From Rotaria socialis (lineage: Eukaryota; Rotifera; Eurotatoria; Philodinida; Philodinidae): a stretch of 64,000 nt of DNA. The notes below the pieces were generated by a model. It did not search any database. It was not told the origin of the DNA and saw nothing but the letters and a program-made list of their open reading frames with translations. The stretch covers positions 108,762-172,761 of the forward strand of contig CAJNYU010001453.1 in the NCBI GenBank assembly GCA_905331475.1. Direction: 5' to 3'. Below, piece after piece: positions 25,336 through 38,595 of the stretch. How positions within the stretch are numbered: the first letter of the stretch is position 1; the number at the start of each line of letters is the position of its first letter. The position numbers and the translations under genes are program-made.

Positions 25336-26491
25336 CAGCTCATATAGATGAGCATCATCATGAAGATATTAAAAAATGTTCTATGAAAACAGTTGAAGAT
25401 GTCATATCACGTATTGAATGGGATAGTAGTCTTGATAAACGATATTTTCGTGTTGGTTACATAGATCATTTTCTTGGTTTACAAGAAAAACCATTCAATG
25501 ATTTTGATTTTAAAATTGATTTATCAACAATAAGTGATCGACATACAAATATCCTTGCTATACCCAAACATCGTATACAATATTTTAAATATGCTAATGA
25601 AGTTATATGGGACAAAAAGTCACGTATCGATCTAATGTTTGGTTCAACCGGTAGCCAACAAACAATTTACGATGTTGTAAAACGACATGAGAATCTTGTT
25701 GAAACAAAGTAGGTCTTCTATTGAATTCAAACATAACACAAGAAAATAGAATGACTAATTATATTTGTGTTTCTTTTTTTTTATATATATATATTAGGAA
25801 TTCTCAAGATGAAAAACTAATTGATATTGACCATCATATACCAACAAAACGATATTTAACTTTAACCGATGGTTTACATAAACCGAATTATATACTATCA
25901 ATACCAATAAATGATTCATCACTTGTATCGCATTATGTTGCATATCGTGAACGTTTACTTTCTACATATCCTTTATTTTTCTCGTCGTCATCTTCACATA
26001 TTCTATCAATCGATCCGCATCAGCTTCATTTAACTCTATTGACGTTACGTCTTGAATCATCATTACAAATCGAACAATTAATTATTGCGTTAAAACGTAT
26101 TCAAGAAGAAATTCATTATCATTGTTCATATCCCGAACGTATTTGTTTAGAATTTCGTGGTATCGATACATTTCATAGTAAAAAGCTATTTGTTAAATGT
26201 CAACAAAATAATCGTCTAGAAAATCTTCGTACACTAATGATTGAACGTATTTATGAACAGCAACAAAAACAAAAAATGAATGATATATTTTTTGCTGGAA
26301 ATTATCAAGATTTTATTCCACATATAATTCTATTTAAAAGTAAAAGAAAACTTTCAACAATCTACCAAAACGAAACGAATGATGTTTATTTTGGTAAACA
26401 ATGGATCGATGCATTGCACTTGTTGTCTATTGGTACAAGTGAAAACGATCAACAAAAGTATCATTGTATATTTAAACTCGATTTGAGTTAA
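24799..26491 (+). CDS. LENG9-like RWD-MJ1316-2H phosphoesterase protein
   Basis: Predicted RNA-end-processing or RNA-repair protein. Three exons: 24799-24973, 25036-25708, 25798-26491; 513 residues. Domains: an RWD domain at about 15-110 (EDEINLLRIHFKDNIRIL; the YP..PP motif in ESYPNKPPEILI); a linker with a 13-residue Asn run (145-157); an MJ1316/DUF504 domain at about 175-260 (VEDVISRIEWDSSLDKRYFR, VGYIDHFLGLQEKPF, IPKHRIQYFKYANEVIWDKK); and a C-terminal AKAP7/LENG9-like 2H phosphoesterase from about 310. The 2H fold should have two H-x-T/S motifs. The first is intact (LHLTLLTL, His360); the second reads PHIILF (His458), with Ile where Thr/Ser is expected. MJ1316 is thought to recognise cyclic-phosphate RNA ends, and vertebrate LENG9 pairs MJ1316 with a 2H domain. 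Function here is inferred from architecture. Confidence 0.8.
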
Positions 26492-26726
26492 AAATAATAA
26501 TAATAAGTTGCGATCTTTGTCTTCATTTTCTTGCACTGTGTGAAGCCCTTTACACTTCTTTTTCATATTGACAAAGTTGCTTATCCTCTATTTATTTTTG
26601 TCGACTATGACGAGTTGCTGCCAAGCTAGATAGTATCTTCGTCAATTATCAACACGCACAAATATCCTTAATTCTTTCTTTCTTTGTTTTTTGAGAATTC
26701 AAATTTTTATTTGGAGATGAACAGTA

Positions 26727-26758
26727 TGTCTCTCTCTCTCTCTCTCTCACTGCGTGTG

Positions 26759-26792
<34 letters not shown>
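26727..26792. repeat. Microsatellites (TC)n and (TA)n
   Basis: A (TC)n run is followed by a long (TA)n run directly against the left end of the MITE. The TA run supplies the TA target site used by that element. Confidence 0.8.
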
Positions 26793-26795
<3 letters not shown>

Positions 26796-27613
26796 GGTGA
26801 TCCAAAACTTTTGCAACATTTTTTGCTGTTACAAGTATCTCGGTTCAGATAGCAGATAAAATTTCAACTTTAGTTTTCAAATAAGCGCGATTCAATCCTC
26901 TACAAATTTGTATCCACCTTAATTTAAAATAATAGAACTGAACGTCTTTATGGGATCGAATAGCGTGACTACATAAATTGCATCGAATCCCACACAATAT
27001 TTTAGCGATACTTTTCCTAACTTTCCCAAGTTATAAGCAGGCACCTAAAAATAAAATACTTGTAATATGATCACACATCAGTGCTCCTTCAGAGTTATTT
27101 ATCTGCGTTTGATTTAAATCCACTTATGTCTAATAAAAATTGTCTATCTGAAATATTATCGCAAAAACAACATTCTTGGAAATGTTCAGACGTTTCTTCG
27201 AACTGAATCGTTCTGACACCTGTCGTGTAAGCTCTAAACAGAATGATATATCGGTTTTCTATAAAATGTTGGGAAAATGAACTCGGTTTGACCATAGATG
27301 ACTTTTAAAAGTCTTTTTCTGAACAGCAAGAATCAAGAGAGTGTGGGTGTGGGTTATTTTTTTAAAACGATATATTCGTTTCGATAGAAAAAATAATTTA
27401 TTAAAAATACTGTATGGGAAGTAGATGCAATTTATGTAGTCACACTATTCTATCCGTAAGAATGTTCAGTTCTATTATTTTAAATTAAGGTGGATACAAA
27501 TTTGTAGAGGATTGAATCGCGCTTCTTTTAAAATTAAAGTTGAAATTTTCTCTGCTATCTGAACTGAGATGCATGTAAAAGCAAAAATGTTGCAAAACTT
27601 TTGGATCACCCGG
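26793..27613. mobile_element. Tc1/mariner-type MITE with about 200-bp inverted repeats
   Basis: An 821-base element. The left end reads CGGGTGATCCAAAACTTTTG from 26794, and the right end, on the minus strand, reads CGGGTGATCCAAAAGTTTTG. The two arms stay alignable for about 200 bases (to about 26990 and from about 27413), with a nearly perfect block around GCGCGATTCAATCCTCTAC. Both ends are flanked by TA, the target duplication of the Tc1/mariner (IS630) group. The interior has no transposase frame, so it is non-autonomous. Arm divergence by several point changes and small indels suggests an old copy. Confidence 0.88.
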
Positions 27614-30014
27614 TATATATACCACTTTCTCTTTTCTTTTCGTGTAATGCCAGTTGAATATGTAATATTACGAATGATGATCATATTTTTTTCTAAAAAG
27701 AAACAGAAGAAACTTTATCGGTGAGGGTTGAAATGCGTTTTTTGTCTGTGTATGTTGAATGTCAGTAACTTTGTCACAATTATTTATGAAAGAAAAGAGA
27801 AATAAAATTTTGTAACGAATAGAGTAAAATATAAGACACGGATTGTAAATCGTTCTCTGCTAGTCTATTATTAATATCGTTTCTTATTGGCAACATCACG
27901 CATGGTTCCCATGCGTAACTATGATTGCTTATATAAAATTTAAATCGACAATTAAATTATTTTATATTTTGAAAAACTTAACTATAATACAAGCGCTACT
28001 GTGAACGAATTATTTCGTAGCTAGACATAATTAGTTAATAGTTACTTTTAGTTTTTATTTCGATAGAGATAAATCATAAGTATTTAACCATATCTTAGAT
28101 ATGATCAAAAATTAGACATCTACATAATTGATGTTGGTAGAGATTTAGCTCCAAACAAAGAGATAGGACTTTGTACTGATATGAAGAAGAAGAAGAAGAA
28201 AAGACAATAAGAAACAATATGGAGAATGTCAAGCATAAATTTGATAAATAACATTACGTTACACTAGACGTAAAGCAGACGAAAACAAGATTTGTTTACC
28301 GACGAAGCTTCTAAATGAGTAGCTCGATATAGAAAAACATAAATTTATCCATGTTAAAAGTAGTAAATTCTAGATGATTACTTTTACAGTAGTATGACAC
28401 TAAAATAATGGAATATATTTGCCATATTTCTGTTGATGATGGTGATGGTAATTATTATTATTATTATTATTCAGTTTTCTCTCAGAGAAGTATCGTTGAC
28501 GCTTTCTGGTACACTCAACACTAAGTTTGACGAGGACTTCTCTGATAAAGAATCGTTGATACGTACCACAATTATATGATTAAGGACACTGATATTGTTG
28601 AAGCATCAGTAATCTTACGTTTTTCCCCCTCAAAACGGTGAATTCCTAAGAAAATTAAGATTAAATTATATTTAGATTAATAAAACATGTAAGTTTCTAG
28701 TTTTTTTTTATGAAATTTGATTTTTAACAACCTTAATCTATAAAAATTTGCTTGTTTTTCTCTCTACATTGACTATTTAAGTTTCTTTTATTGACAATGA
28801 AACCATAGCAAAAGAAAAAACGTGATAGGATTCACCTAATGAACAAGATTTTAATAATTTAATGATAATATACTGAATTCGCTATTTAAGAATCTTATTT
28901 TTATCACGTTCATGTGGATGATTTATGCATTATTATTATTCTCGTTATAATAAAGACCTGATTACTTGATTTACTCCAGCATAGATTTGCAAATATCGAA
29001 GTTAGATCTTCACGAAAAAAACAGGAGATAGCAAAGAATAATTACCCGTTAAGAACTAACAGATCGATCGTAAAACAGTTAATCTTCTTCTATTAGAATA
29101 ATCTACTAGAAAACCTACACAAAAGCACGAGCAGACATTAATACCGAAAAAAGGAAAAAATACTTGTCTTACTTCTATTAGAAATGATCCCACTCAAAAA
29201 TCAGATTAGTCAAACGTCTCATGAAAGCTTACGATCAAAAATCAATTATTTCTTTTTTCTCCAACGTGTATTGAATTAATTATTCCTATTGAATTACTCC
29301 AAAATTGTTAGCTATTCGTATTATCAAAAAAAAATCTACATATCCAGTGCATTTTTTCCTCACGATCATAAAAAACCATAATAACTCATCAACATTGATA
29401 ATAAAATATAATTAAAATATATATAGTTCCGAATTCTTTTTATTTCAATTGCTGAATGCATCGTTTTAAGAGTTCACTCAACTAGTCGATTCAACGACAT
29501 TGATTAGATTCAGTTTTTCATGAATGAAACACTAATTAATAACAAAATATGGCCGTGGGGATCTTTGAATTTGATTATACTATCAAATTTATAGTTTCAA
29601 GATGCATAGCATTGTATTCATAGTCAAAATAAGTCAACCAATCAAATCACTCTTCTCGTTAATTGATTTCAATTCAATTTTGTTTTCATTCTAAATAAAA
29701 ATTGAATTGAAATAAAACGAATTTGTGTATCGTTCTTTCTTATTACAAGAAATAAAATTTTGCTTCCGATTGAATTCTATTTTTCTACGAAAGAATACTT
29801 AACAAAATCCTTTGGAACAATGATGCCCTTCGAGATAATTTAGAAAAGCAAAAGTTATTCATAGATCTTTTTATTTTAACTAATATAAAAAAAAGAACAA
29901 ATTCCAAAATATCTGCAATGATTATTCATACAAGAACTTATTTTATTAAATAGTAAAGCAAAAGCAATGATAATCACTGTTAAAAAAAAACATAATTATA
30001 TATTAACATTAACA
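27614..30014. other. Gene-free AT-rich interval
   Basis: No gene supported. It contains small trinucleotide runs (AAG near 28185, TTA near 28450) and nothing else I can name. Confidence 0.55.
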
Positions 30015-30518
30015 TTATGAAGAAAGAGTGTCAAGCGTATGATAGTATGGCGGAAGAGAAGCATTTGAATAAACGCGTTCTCGATGACAATAAAGACATA
30101 TAACATTACTTTGATCTGTTGAGAAAGTTGTTGCTGATGTATCAATTGATTCAATATAAACGCCTGTGTGTTGCGATGAAATTGATTCATATGAACGACT
30201 AGTATGCATTGTAGAATTCTTTGGTTTCATATTCAATGTTGATAATGGTTTTTGTGTGTGACCGTAATCTGAAGATCTTTGCCGACGATAGAAATGAATT
30301 AACATAAATAATAGAGTACATAAAAGAAGCACGATAAGAAAACTAATACTGCTGATTGCAATCAAACGAGGATTAGTGAATAACCGGTGCTGTTGTTGCT
30401 GTTGTCGAATTGACGAACATGTTAGTCGAGATAGAAGTTTTCTATCGAAAATATCTGATGAAAGCTTTGGTGGAGGCGGAAGAGTAAAACGTGGTGGTGG
30501 TGGAAGACGAAACATCAT
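30015..30518 (-). CDS. Possible single-pass membrane protein, unknown
   Basis: A 167-codon uninterrupted frame that I do not recognise, but with an orderly layout. The proline-rich N-terminus (LPPPPRFTLPPPPKLSS) is followed by a Gln run, then one strong membrane segment at about residues 52-77 (IAISSISFLIVLLLCTLLFM) with a basic stop-transfer flank (HFYRRQRSS). A Ser/Thr-rich tail ends in a PPYY motif (SLPPYYHTLDTLSS) of the kind that binds WW domains of Nedd4-type ligases. The proximal tail has CLYCHRER. It could be a single-exon gene or the last exon of a longer one; the layout resembles Shisa-like adaptors without their Cys-rich ectodomain. Neighbours give no hint of function. Confidence 0.45.
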   Translation of the reverse strand: MMFRLPPPPRFTLPPPPKLSSDIFDRKLLSRLTCSSIRQQQQQHRLFTNPRLIAISSISFLIVLLLCTLLFMLIHFYRRQRSSDYGHTQKPLSTLNMKPKNSTMHTSRSYESISSQHTGVYIESIDTSATTFSTDQSNVICLYCHRERVYSNASLPPYYHTLDTLSS

Positions 30519-32347
30519 TCAATATGTTTTAATTCTAAATAAGAAAGAATATATATGTGTACGGTGAATTATGCCAGCTGGTTCACTATCCAGGAAAAAA
30601 AAGACGAGAGGGAGTAATCTATTTATTACATGTTGCTCATTGATTAGACTCCGTGAAATTGTTAGACTGGTCTGTTGTTTATCGACGAATATATACGTAT
30701 CGTCAACAATGAACACGTGCAAAAATATTTCGTTCTCGTCCGTAACTGATTATGCGCTATAACACAACAGCTTAAAAAAATGATAAGGAAAAAAATTAGT
30801 AATAAGAGGCTCAACGTTAGATAATATGTTAGATAGAATAGGTGAGAAAGGTACGATCAAGTCGCATACATTGGAAAGCATACGCTACTAATTCCATGTC
30901 ATAATTCTCATTATCAGGAAATAATAAATAGAAATCCCTTTTTGTTGAGTTATAGATAATATTTTACTATGATATATTCGATAGTGTAAGAAAAAATTCC
31001 ATTACAATATTGTTTACTAATTCTTATAAAATGATTCGAATCAAAGATTTTGCGTATCTGTATTTTTAATCTTCGAGTTTCATGTTTCATTACCTATTTG
31101 CAATATAAAATACGATGCAACCTTGTTGATTTCGCTGTTTGCAAAATGATATGACGTAGAGCGATGAATAATTAAAAACAACGAGACTTTATTGACAAAC
31201 ATCAATGCTACTGTTCAGGCCGCATATTTTGATGTCTAAATTGCTTTTATTCGTTAATTTGATTCAACCCGTCGGGAAGAAACAAACATGTTATTTGTTG
31301 TTTGTAAGATAAAACAGTTACATCGTTCTGCTAGACATCGGTATGAAAGTTACATTTAATTGAAAAGAAAGGAAAAGACAAGATAACTTTGTTTCTCTTT
31401 TGTTGTTATACAAAACTAAAAAAGAAACGATCATACTATGTTTCGATAAGCTAGTTTGATTAATTGATTTAGATACGTGACAGTATTTTTTCTTTCTAGC
31501 AATATAATTATCTTTTTGACAACTTTTGATAAGTTTAACTACCATCATCCGGCCGTAATACGTACGACGTGCGAAAAAATTTTCAATTAAATTTTTTTTT
31601 AAAGAAAGGAAAGTAACGATAGTGACTTGGACGGATGGAAGGACATCTCCTGTATTTAGAACGGATAAGAGTATTTCCTGTTAAACGTTGTATTAATAGT
31701 GGTGGATAAACAAATATTTTTGATTAGTTGCAAAGCGAGTAGTCGCTTGGCAGATAGACGAACTATTAAGAATAGATTATTGTTTAACTTCAAGACACAT
31801 TATCTAGTCTAGAATTTTAAACAGTACCCAACCGCTTTTCACATATTATTAAAAACGAGTGAAATATTTGGATTCGTCAAATAAAAATAACCAATGAATT
31901 TTCGTGGAAATGAGTAACAGCTGATGCCTATTTTTAATACACTTGTGCTTCAATTGCTTTTTTTTTGTTTTTTTTTGCGTTAGAATAATCTAATCATGAT
32001 GTGTAAGTATCGATTTCTGTCGAAATATCCGCTAAATTCAAAGAATATGAAGCCTATAAATTGTTGATTAATGTTTTTCTTTGCAAAATTGCGACCTCTG
32101 GAATATAAATATTTTTGTTTATTGCAAATATCATATAAAATTCTAGATTATTACGATTTTACATATTGATCTAGTATAGTTGATTATATATTTAAATTTA
32201 TTCTTATAATCTTTTAGATTTTGTATAGTCGTAGTTTATTATCGTGTCACATCATTTAGCAAGTTTCTTTTTTCTTGTGTTTTGCTTCTTTTTCTGTTGA
32301 TTTATTTATTGTCTTTCATCATTTACTTGTACAAAAATAATTGTTCA
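30519..32347. other. Intergenic DNA upstream of CSDE1
   Basis: AT-rich sequence without a supportable gene. It should contain the CSDE1 promoter and any leader exon. I see no clear core-promoter motif. Confidence 0.5.
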
Positions 32348-34369
32348 ATGACATCTGTACCAAGCGAACTCTATCAAAGTAAGTAACAAGCAACAAAGAT
32401 AGAAGTGATTTTATTTTAAATTGATATTTGTTGTTTTTTAGATCATAGTCAATTTCCAGCAGCATCCATGAAAAATATCAATAATACAGACGAAATTGAC
32501 AATAATAAATCTCAACGTGAATTGGGCATTATTGAAAAACTATGTTCAACTTACGGTTTTGTTTATTGTTGTCATCGTGATGGTCGGTATTTTTTTCACT
32601 TCAGTGAATATAAAAATGACATACAACAAGCGAAAATAGGAGGTTAGAACTCGATGATATTTTACTAATAACAATTTTTTCTTTTCTTTTCGTTTCTATA
32701 GATGTGGTTGAATTCGAAACAACAATAGATAAACGAAAACAAAAGCCAGTTGCTATTAATCTGGTACCTGTTAGTTCGGAGATTATCGGTGAGAATCGCG
32801 TTGATGGTACTATTGCAGTAGTTGCACGACAACCACCACCACCACCACTCACTAATGGGGTAGATTTCAATTCTAATGTTTATTTTGATCAAAAATATTT
32901 TGTATTCTTTTAGTTCGATACTGTAAATTTTATGCCCGATGGAAAAGTTACTTATGTTAAAAAAGGAGAAACTTACTTTTTACCATATGGTTTAGCTGAT
33001 TTACAAGAGCAAACAATTCCAGTTAAAGTTGGAGATCAAGTTAGTTAAACTTTACTTACATTAGATTTTAGTTTTTTGTTTTGATGATTAAGGTAACGTT
33101 CAATGTTGGCCAAGATCGTCGTACAAATCAATTTTTTGCACGAAATATAGCCGTTGTTAAAAAAATGAATTCACCAGTAGTAGCAGCAGCACCTGTTAAG
33201 CGTTCTCGTGGGGTTATATCAACAATGAAAGATAGCTTTGGTTTCATTGAACGAGAAGATGCACTTAAAGAAATATTTTTTCATATAACTGAATTCGGAC
33301 CAAATGTAGCAACGAACACAGTTCATCCAGGTGTAGAAGTTGAATTCGATATTCAAGATAGACACGTAAGTTACTGAAATGAGGTTTTTTTTGTTAAAGA
33401 GATAATAGTATTGTTTTCGAAATGAAAAGATTTTATCCATTGAGGAATAAGATGTAATTGTATTATAGTTGCTGTTGTAGTCTAGAATAAAGTCAAGGTC
33501 AATTTGTTCTGATATTAAAAAATTTCTAGTCAGACTATTTGTAGAACATCGATAATCTTTTAGACAGAATAAATGATTACAAATATTTGTTTTCCTAGAA
33601 GTGTTGTATTCATAGAGTATTTCAAAAAAACATATTTGCTTAAAATAAACACAATGATACCTGTGTTTTTTTTGACACCAATCATTAGTGTGTGAACTGG
33701 AAATGTCGTGTGCCAAATATGTATTTGTAAATGATTAATTTTTCTATGATCAAAATAAATTATGTTTAAGGTTTATGTAAAATGTAGCTTCGCATTTCAA
33801 CTAGAATCCTACGAGCGAGATGAAAATTTAATTTTAAAGATAGTTTTTGGTCGAATCAGGTTACGAATTTCTAGTTAGTCTTTTTTTGCATAGAAATAAA
33901 TCAAATGTATTGCTAATATTTTCAATCAGTCATTTATTTATAGAATAGAAACGATTAATAGCTCGATTTTACCTTTGCAAGTTAGTATATTTGAAAATAA
34001 CCAGACCATCTGGAGTAGCTAGAAAACTACGCATATTTGTATTTTGCTAATATAACTATCAATCTTCGTTAGTCAGACTTGGATAACAGTAGCTGTGAAG
34101 GTCATAGATAGTACGGCACCAAATTAATGAATGTTGTTGACTAACCGCAGCGTAAGGGTCACAGAAGTACAAAAACAAACTCAACCAGCCGTTCTATGAA
34201 AGCATTTCGAATATCTCGAAAGATTTTGGTATCGTTTTGTAAAAGTAATATGCCTATGTCTAAACCTAACCTTTGGCGATAACCTTTTGTCGTTGTTTTC
34301 AGGAGCAATTGCGTTTTTAGGAGAATTACGCTGCGGTCTGATACATAAATAAATAAATAAATAAATAAG

Positions 34370-34400
<31 letters not shown>

Positions 34401-37400
34401 CATATTTCATAAATATCTAGACTTCCAACGCAAGTGTCAGAGATTGATATCTCTCTGTGGAACATATCATCATATGCGCATTACTATCCTGTTGTAATGA
34501 GATCCATTAAAATTGACAGGAAATAAAATGTTTGAAAACATTCAAAGGAAACTAAGACAAGTGCGAATATCCCATCGTTTAATTTCAGAGACAGTACAAT
34601 TGGTTCTTAACAAAAACTTATATGTTACGAAATATACTAATATATCATTGTGTTCTCTTCAGAAAAAAATATTCTACGATTGTCTCATGTTGAAAAATTT
34701 TGTAGAGATTTAAACTTTGAATCTATTGATCATAAATTGAATTATCTAAAATTAATGAAGAAATTACCAGAAGATTTACGAAGGACGTACGTCTTTGAGA
34801 CAGTTTTGTTACTCATGCTAATGAATTATATAAAAAAAAGTAACTTGTAACTTGAATAATAATAATAATATAATAGACATAGCTTATCGTCAGTCGTGAT
34901 ATTGAATTTTGTTTTGTAATTGCTTCAAGTAAATAATTATATCAATTGAATCTTTTCGACAACTCTTCCTTTTTTTTCAATGACGAGAGTCACAGCAGTA
35001 TATGTCTTGTTTGCAAGAAAAATTTCTAGAAATTTTATTTGATAATACATATAGAATTAATGAAGCCATTTTGTTTTAGAACAAAGAAGTGGCTATTAAC
35101 ATTATTATACTGCCGAATGGTACCGTAAAATTCGATGAAATAGACAAAACACCTTATATTGGTCGAGTATTACAGCCATTACAAATCAAAGCAAAAAAAT
35201 CAAATGATGCATTAGCTGGCCGTTTAATTTATGATGCATTTGACAAGTAAACATTTTCGAATAATCTTTTCTAAGAAAGTTAACAAGCTCTATTTTAAAT
35301 AGTAAAATGTCTGAATTACCATTTGGTGAACGAGATCGCTGCGGTTTATATACATTGCTTGAAAATGATATTGTTCAATTCGTTATTGCCAAAGATAAAC
35401 GTGACGGTATGATGCGTGCTACACAGATATCTTTACTCGATCAAAGTTTTCTAAAATCGAAAGAGCATCGAGAAATGGTAAATCATCTTTTGTTCTTCTT
35501 CTTTAATTACGTTCCTAAGATATTCTTGCTTTTTGTTTTTCATAGGGTATTGTTATAAAATTAGATAATACATCAGGTGGTCAGATTAAATGTTTCTTGT
35601 CGGATCAAGTAGTTCCATTTCGATTTAGTGAAGTCATGAAAGATAATTTTCAAATAAGCGAAGGTGATCCATTAGAATTCTCATTAGCAATCAGTCCAAA
35701 TAATGGGGTTAGTTTTGATTATTGTTTTCAACCAAGAAGAAACCTTTTCTTGTTGTGTTTGTTTTTGTTAGGACTTACCGCATGCTATTCGTATTAAATT
35801 ATTATCAAAAGATAGTTTATTAAATCTGATTAATGGTCGCGAATTACGATTAACAGGTATTATTGAACGTGATCCACAAGATGGACGAACAGGTTAGTAT
35901 ATATTATCTATAAAACTAAATAGAATTTCTTCTGAATCCAATTAAAAAATTGTTTAGAACGAACTAATCGTGGAAATGATGCGAGGTCCACGACTGAAAA
36001 TAAAATACAACAAACACAAGGTAACGATTCAATATCTAATCCTACGAATCGTCAATCAGAACCAGGTATTATTCGATATGTATGTGATGGAATTGAAGCT
36101 ACAATTCCATTTCTATCCACAAATATAAGCAATACATCAGCATTATATTATGGTGATAAAGTATGAAGAAAAGAAACTTGTTTGGAGAATATATCATGTT
36201 TTCTTTTTATCTATAATTTTCAGGTGGAATTTACAGTTTTGTCAGGTAGTAAAGTGGCAACAAATGTAGCATTAGTTGAACGAAATCGTACTCGTGGTTG
36301 GATTGCAATTATTCGTGAAGGAAAAGGATTTATTGAACCCAATAGTACAACGAATAATATCGAGCCAATTGCATTTACAACTAATTCATTTACGGGTGAT
36401 AATACGCTAATTGACTTAGGAGATGAAGTTGAATTTAGTTTAAGAAAAAATTCTGGCCGGTTAACAGCTGAAAACATTCTCAAAGTGCCAGCAGCCATTA
36501 ATAATTTCTATGTAAGTTAATTTTCAAATCTTAATCGAGCTTTTTTTTCTCTAAAATATGCAGCCATAAACGAGACCAATCAGTTTTGCATTCTGATTAT
36601 GTTGCTCATATATAGATGGAATCATAAATTATGAGAGACATCGGTGCAGGAATTGTGCTAATAACTTTTTTTAATGTTTTTTCTTTTAGTCAGTACTCCC
36701 AACAGTTTATCGTGGTCGTGTTGTATCACCTATGCGAATGATAACAAATGATGACTGTGAAATACTCGGTAGAATTCAAAAATTAACTGCTGATGGTAAT
36801 CCAGGCGAATGTTTTACATATAGCATAACAGGTGCCAAAAACAAACGAGTTATTTTATTACCAAATGATGCAGTAACATTTTCTGTTGCCGTTGGACTTG
36901 ATTATTCACAACGTGCTGCCAATATTGTTTTAGAAAATGAAATACGTAAAGGAAAAATTGATACAGTTAAAGGACAGGTAAATAGCAATAGCTATTGATA
37001 TAATCTATATTCATAATTTTCAAAAAAAAACAAGTGAATCTTTTTCTAGTTTGGTTTCATTGATTTTGCATGCGAAGAAAATAAGAAAATATTTTTTCAT
37101 AATTCTGAAGTTGACGGAGGCGTTGAATTACGGCCCGGTGATGAAGTTGAATTCTATGCTCAATATAACTTAAAGAGTGGCAAACCATGTGCAAGTAAAT
37201 TACGCCGAATTAAGTAAGTTTATTTTGTTGACAAACAAATATTGTCTGTCAGTACTTTGAATATATATGTCTGTGTCTTCAGCACAAAACAAAGTTTTCC
37301 CAAAAAATGATCATGTCTTTCATTAGCATTTGATAATTCGTAAAAATCTACCTTTAGCTTTAAACTTTCAAAAATGGCTTTCCTTTTGTTTTGATTTTCC

Positions 37401-38165
37401 TAAAAATTTTCTCACTTGTTACTTTTAACTTACGATATTGTGCTAGCAAATATGTCTTGTGATAGATGTCGTATAATGTCTAATACAATCTTATATTGAA
37501 TAGTACTGCATTTATAACAGAAAGATAATTAATTCCTCATAGAAATCATGCGTGTAGTAGAGACTAAAAAGAGTGTTCTTCATTTGCCTCTGGTGATGTC
37601 AGATGAGAATATGTCTACTGGCAGATAATAGTGCGTGAAGGCTGACAGGATGGAAGATGTTAGATAGCTTCATGCGTTAATCGAAGTAATAGTTACTTGT
37701 TCAAAAGATATTATTCTCATCGTAAAATATTTTCATTAAAGCAGAGAAAAAATCCATGCACTATTTAGAAATCTGAAGATTAACGTGTTTTTATTGTAGT
37801 TTAAATATTAATCATTAATTCAATGCTACCCATAGATAAGATACAAAGATTTGCTATTAATTTTCAATGCAATCAACACATATATGATTATTTTTTCGCA
37901 CGCCCAGTTTAATACTAGATGTGTATTTAAAATACCGACTAAAAATAATGATTCACAAGTGTAAATGTTTTGTTTTTCTTTTTTCAGTACCCTTCAACGA
38001 CCTGATAGATTAATAACCAAACTTAGATCAGTGAATTTTGATGAGAATAAACGTCAAAAATTAATTATTATTCGACAACCACGCAATGCTGACGAAAAAT
38101 CAAAAGGTTTCACTAGTATTCGTGTTGAACGTGCACCGGGAGTATTAACAAGAACCCCACAATAA
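32348..38165 (+). CDS. CSDE1: Cold-shock domain protein E1 (UNR)
   Basis: Multi-cold-shock-domain RNA-binding protein that controls mRNA translation and stability. Fourteen exons: 32348-32378, 32442-32642, 32702-32859, 32914-33039, 33093-33365, 35080-35246, 35303-35477, 35546-35707, 35772-35892, 35958-36160, 36224-36511, 36690-36977, 37050-37213, 37988-38165; 844 residues against about 800 in vertebrates. Canonical RNP-bearing domains are visible as GIIEKLCSTYGFVYCCHRDG with YFFHFSEY, GVISTMKDSFGFIEREDALK with IFFHITEF, GWIAIIREGKGFIEPNS, and KIDTVKGQFGFIDFACEENK with IFFHNSEV. Degenerate domains alternate with them, as in UNR. The C-terminus (RPRNADEKSKGF-like, ending PGVLTRTPQ) fits the family. 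Intron 5 is unusually long (1714 bases) and holds a microsatellite and a coding-like relic. Confidence 0.93.
34345..34400. repeat. (AAAT)n(TA)n microsatellite in CSDE1 intron 5
   Basis: Six or so AAAT units run into a (TA)n tract within the long intron. Confidence 0.85.
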
Positions 38166-38595
38166 GAACATCAATACATGTATATGCCTATTCTATAACA
38201 AGTGAATCTCATTTTTGGATGACACAAGCAATAGATTATACAAATCTACCTATTTCGTTTTAGTTTTGTTCTATTGTAAAGTTAACTTTTTCTTTTGTTT
38301 GTGTTTTTCTCGCTCTGGTCAATCAATCTTTTATTGTGACTGTGCCATCATGTCCTAACTTTCATAAGTAATCTATGTACGTGTCGTTGTTTGTGTTTAT
38401 TCATTTTAAAAAAATGTCTTCTCTCTATACATGTGTGTATTTACAAACAGGGAAGAGAAAAAAAAACAGTGCGGGACTATGAGATGGAAAATAACGTTTT
38501 TTTGTCTTCTGTTTTTCTTTTCTTCTAAACCATCCATACAAGATTTAAAAAAAAAGAAGATCTAAACATTCTAGAAAAATAAAATAAACAAATAT
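38166..38595. other. CSDE1 3' region
   Basis: A T-rich spacer that presumably holds the CSDE1 3' UTR and the leader of the next gene. I see no further gene. Confidence 0.5.

Noticed and set aside
28479-28562. Loose repeat of CTCAGAGAAGTATCGTTGA and CTCTGATAAAGAATCGTTGA
   Set aside because: A short, imperfect direct repeat with no boundaries or flanking duplication.
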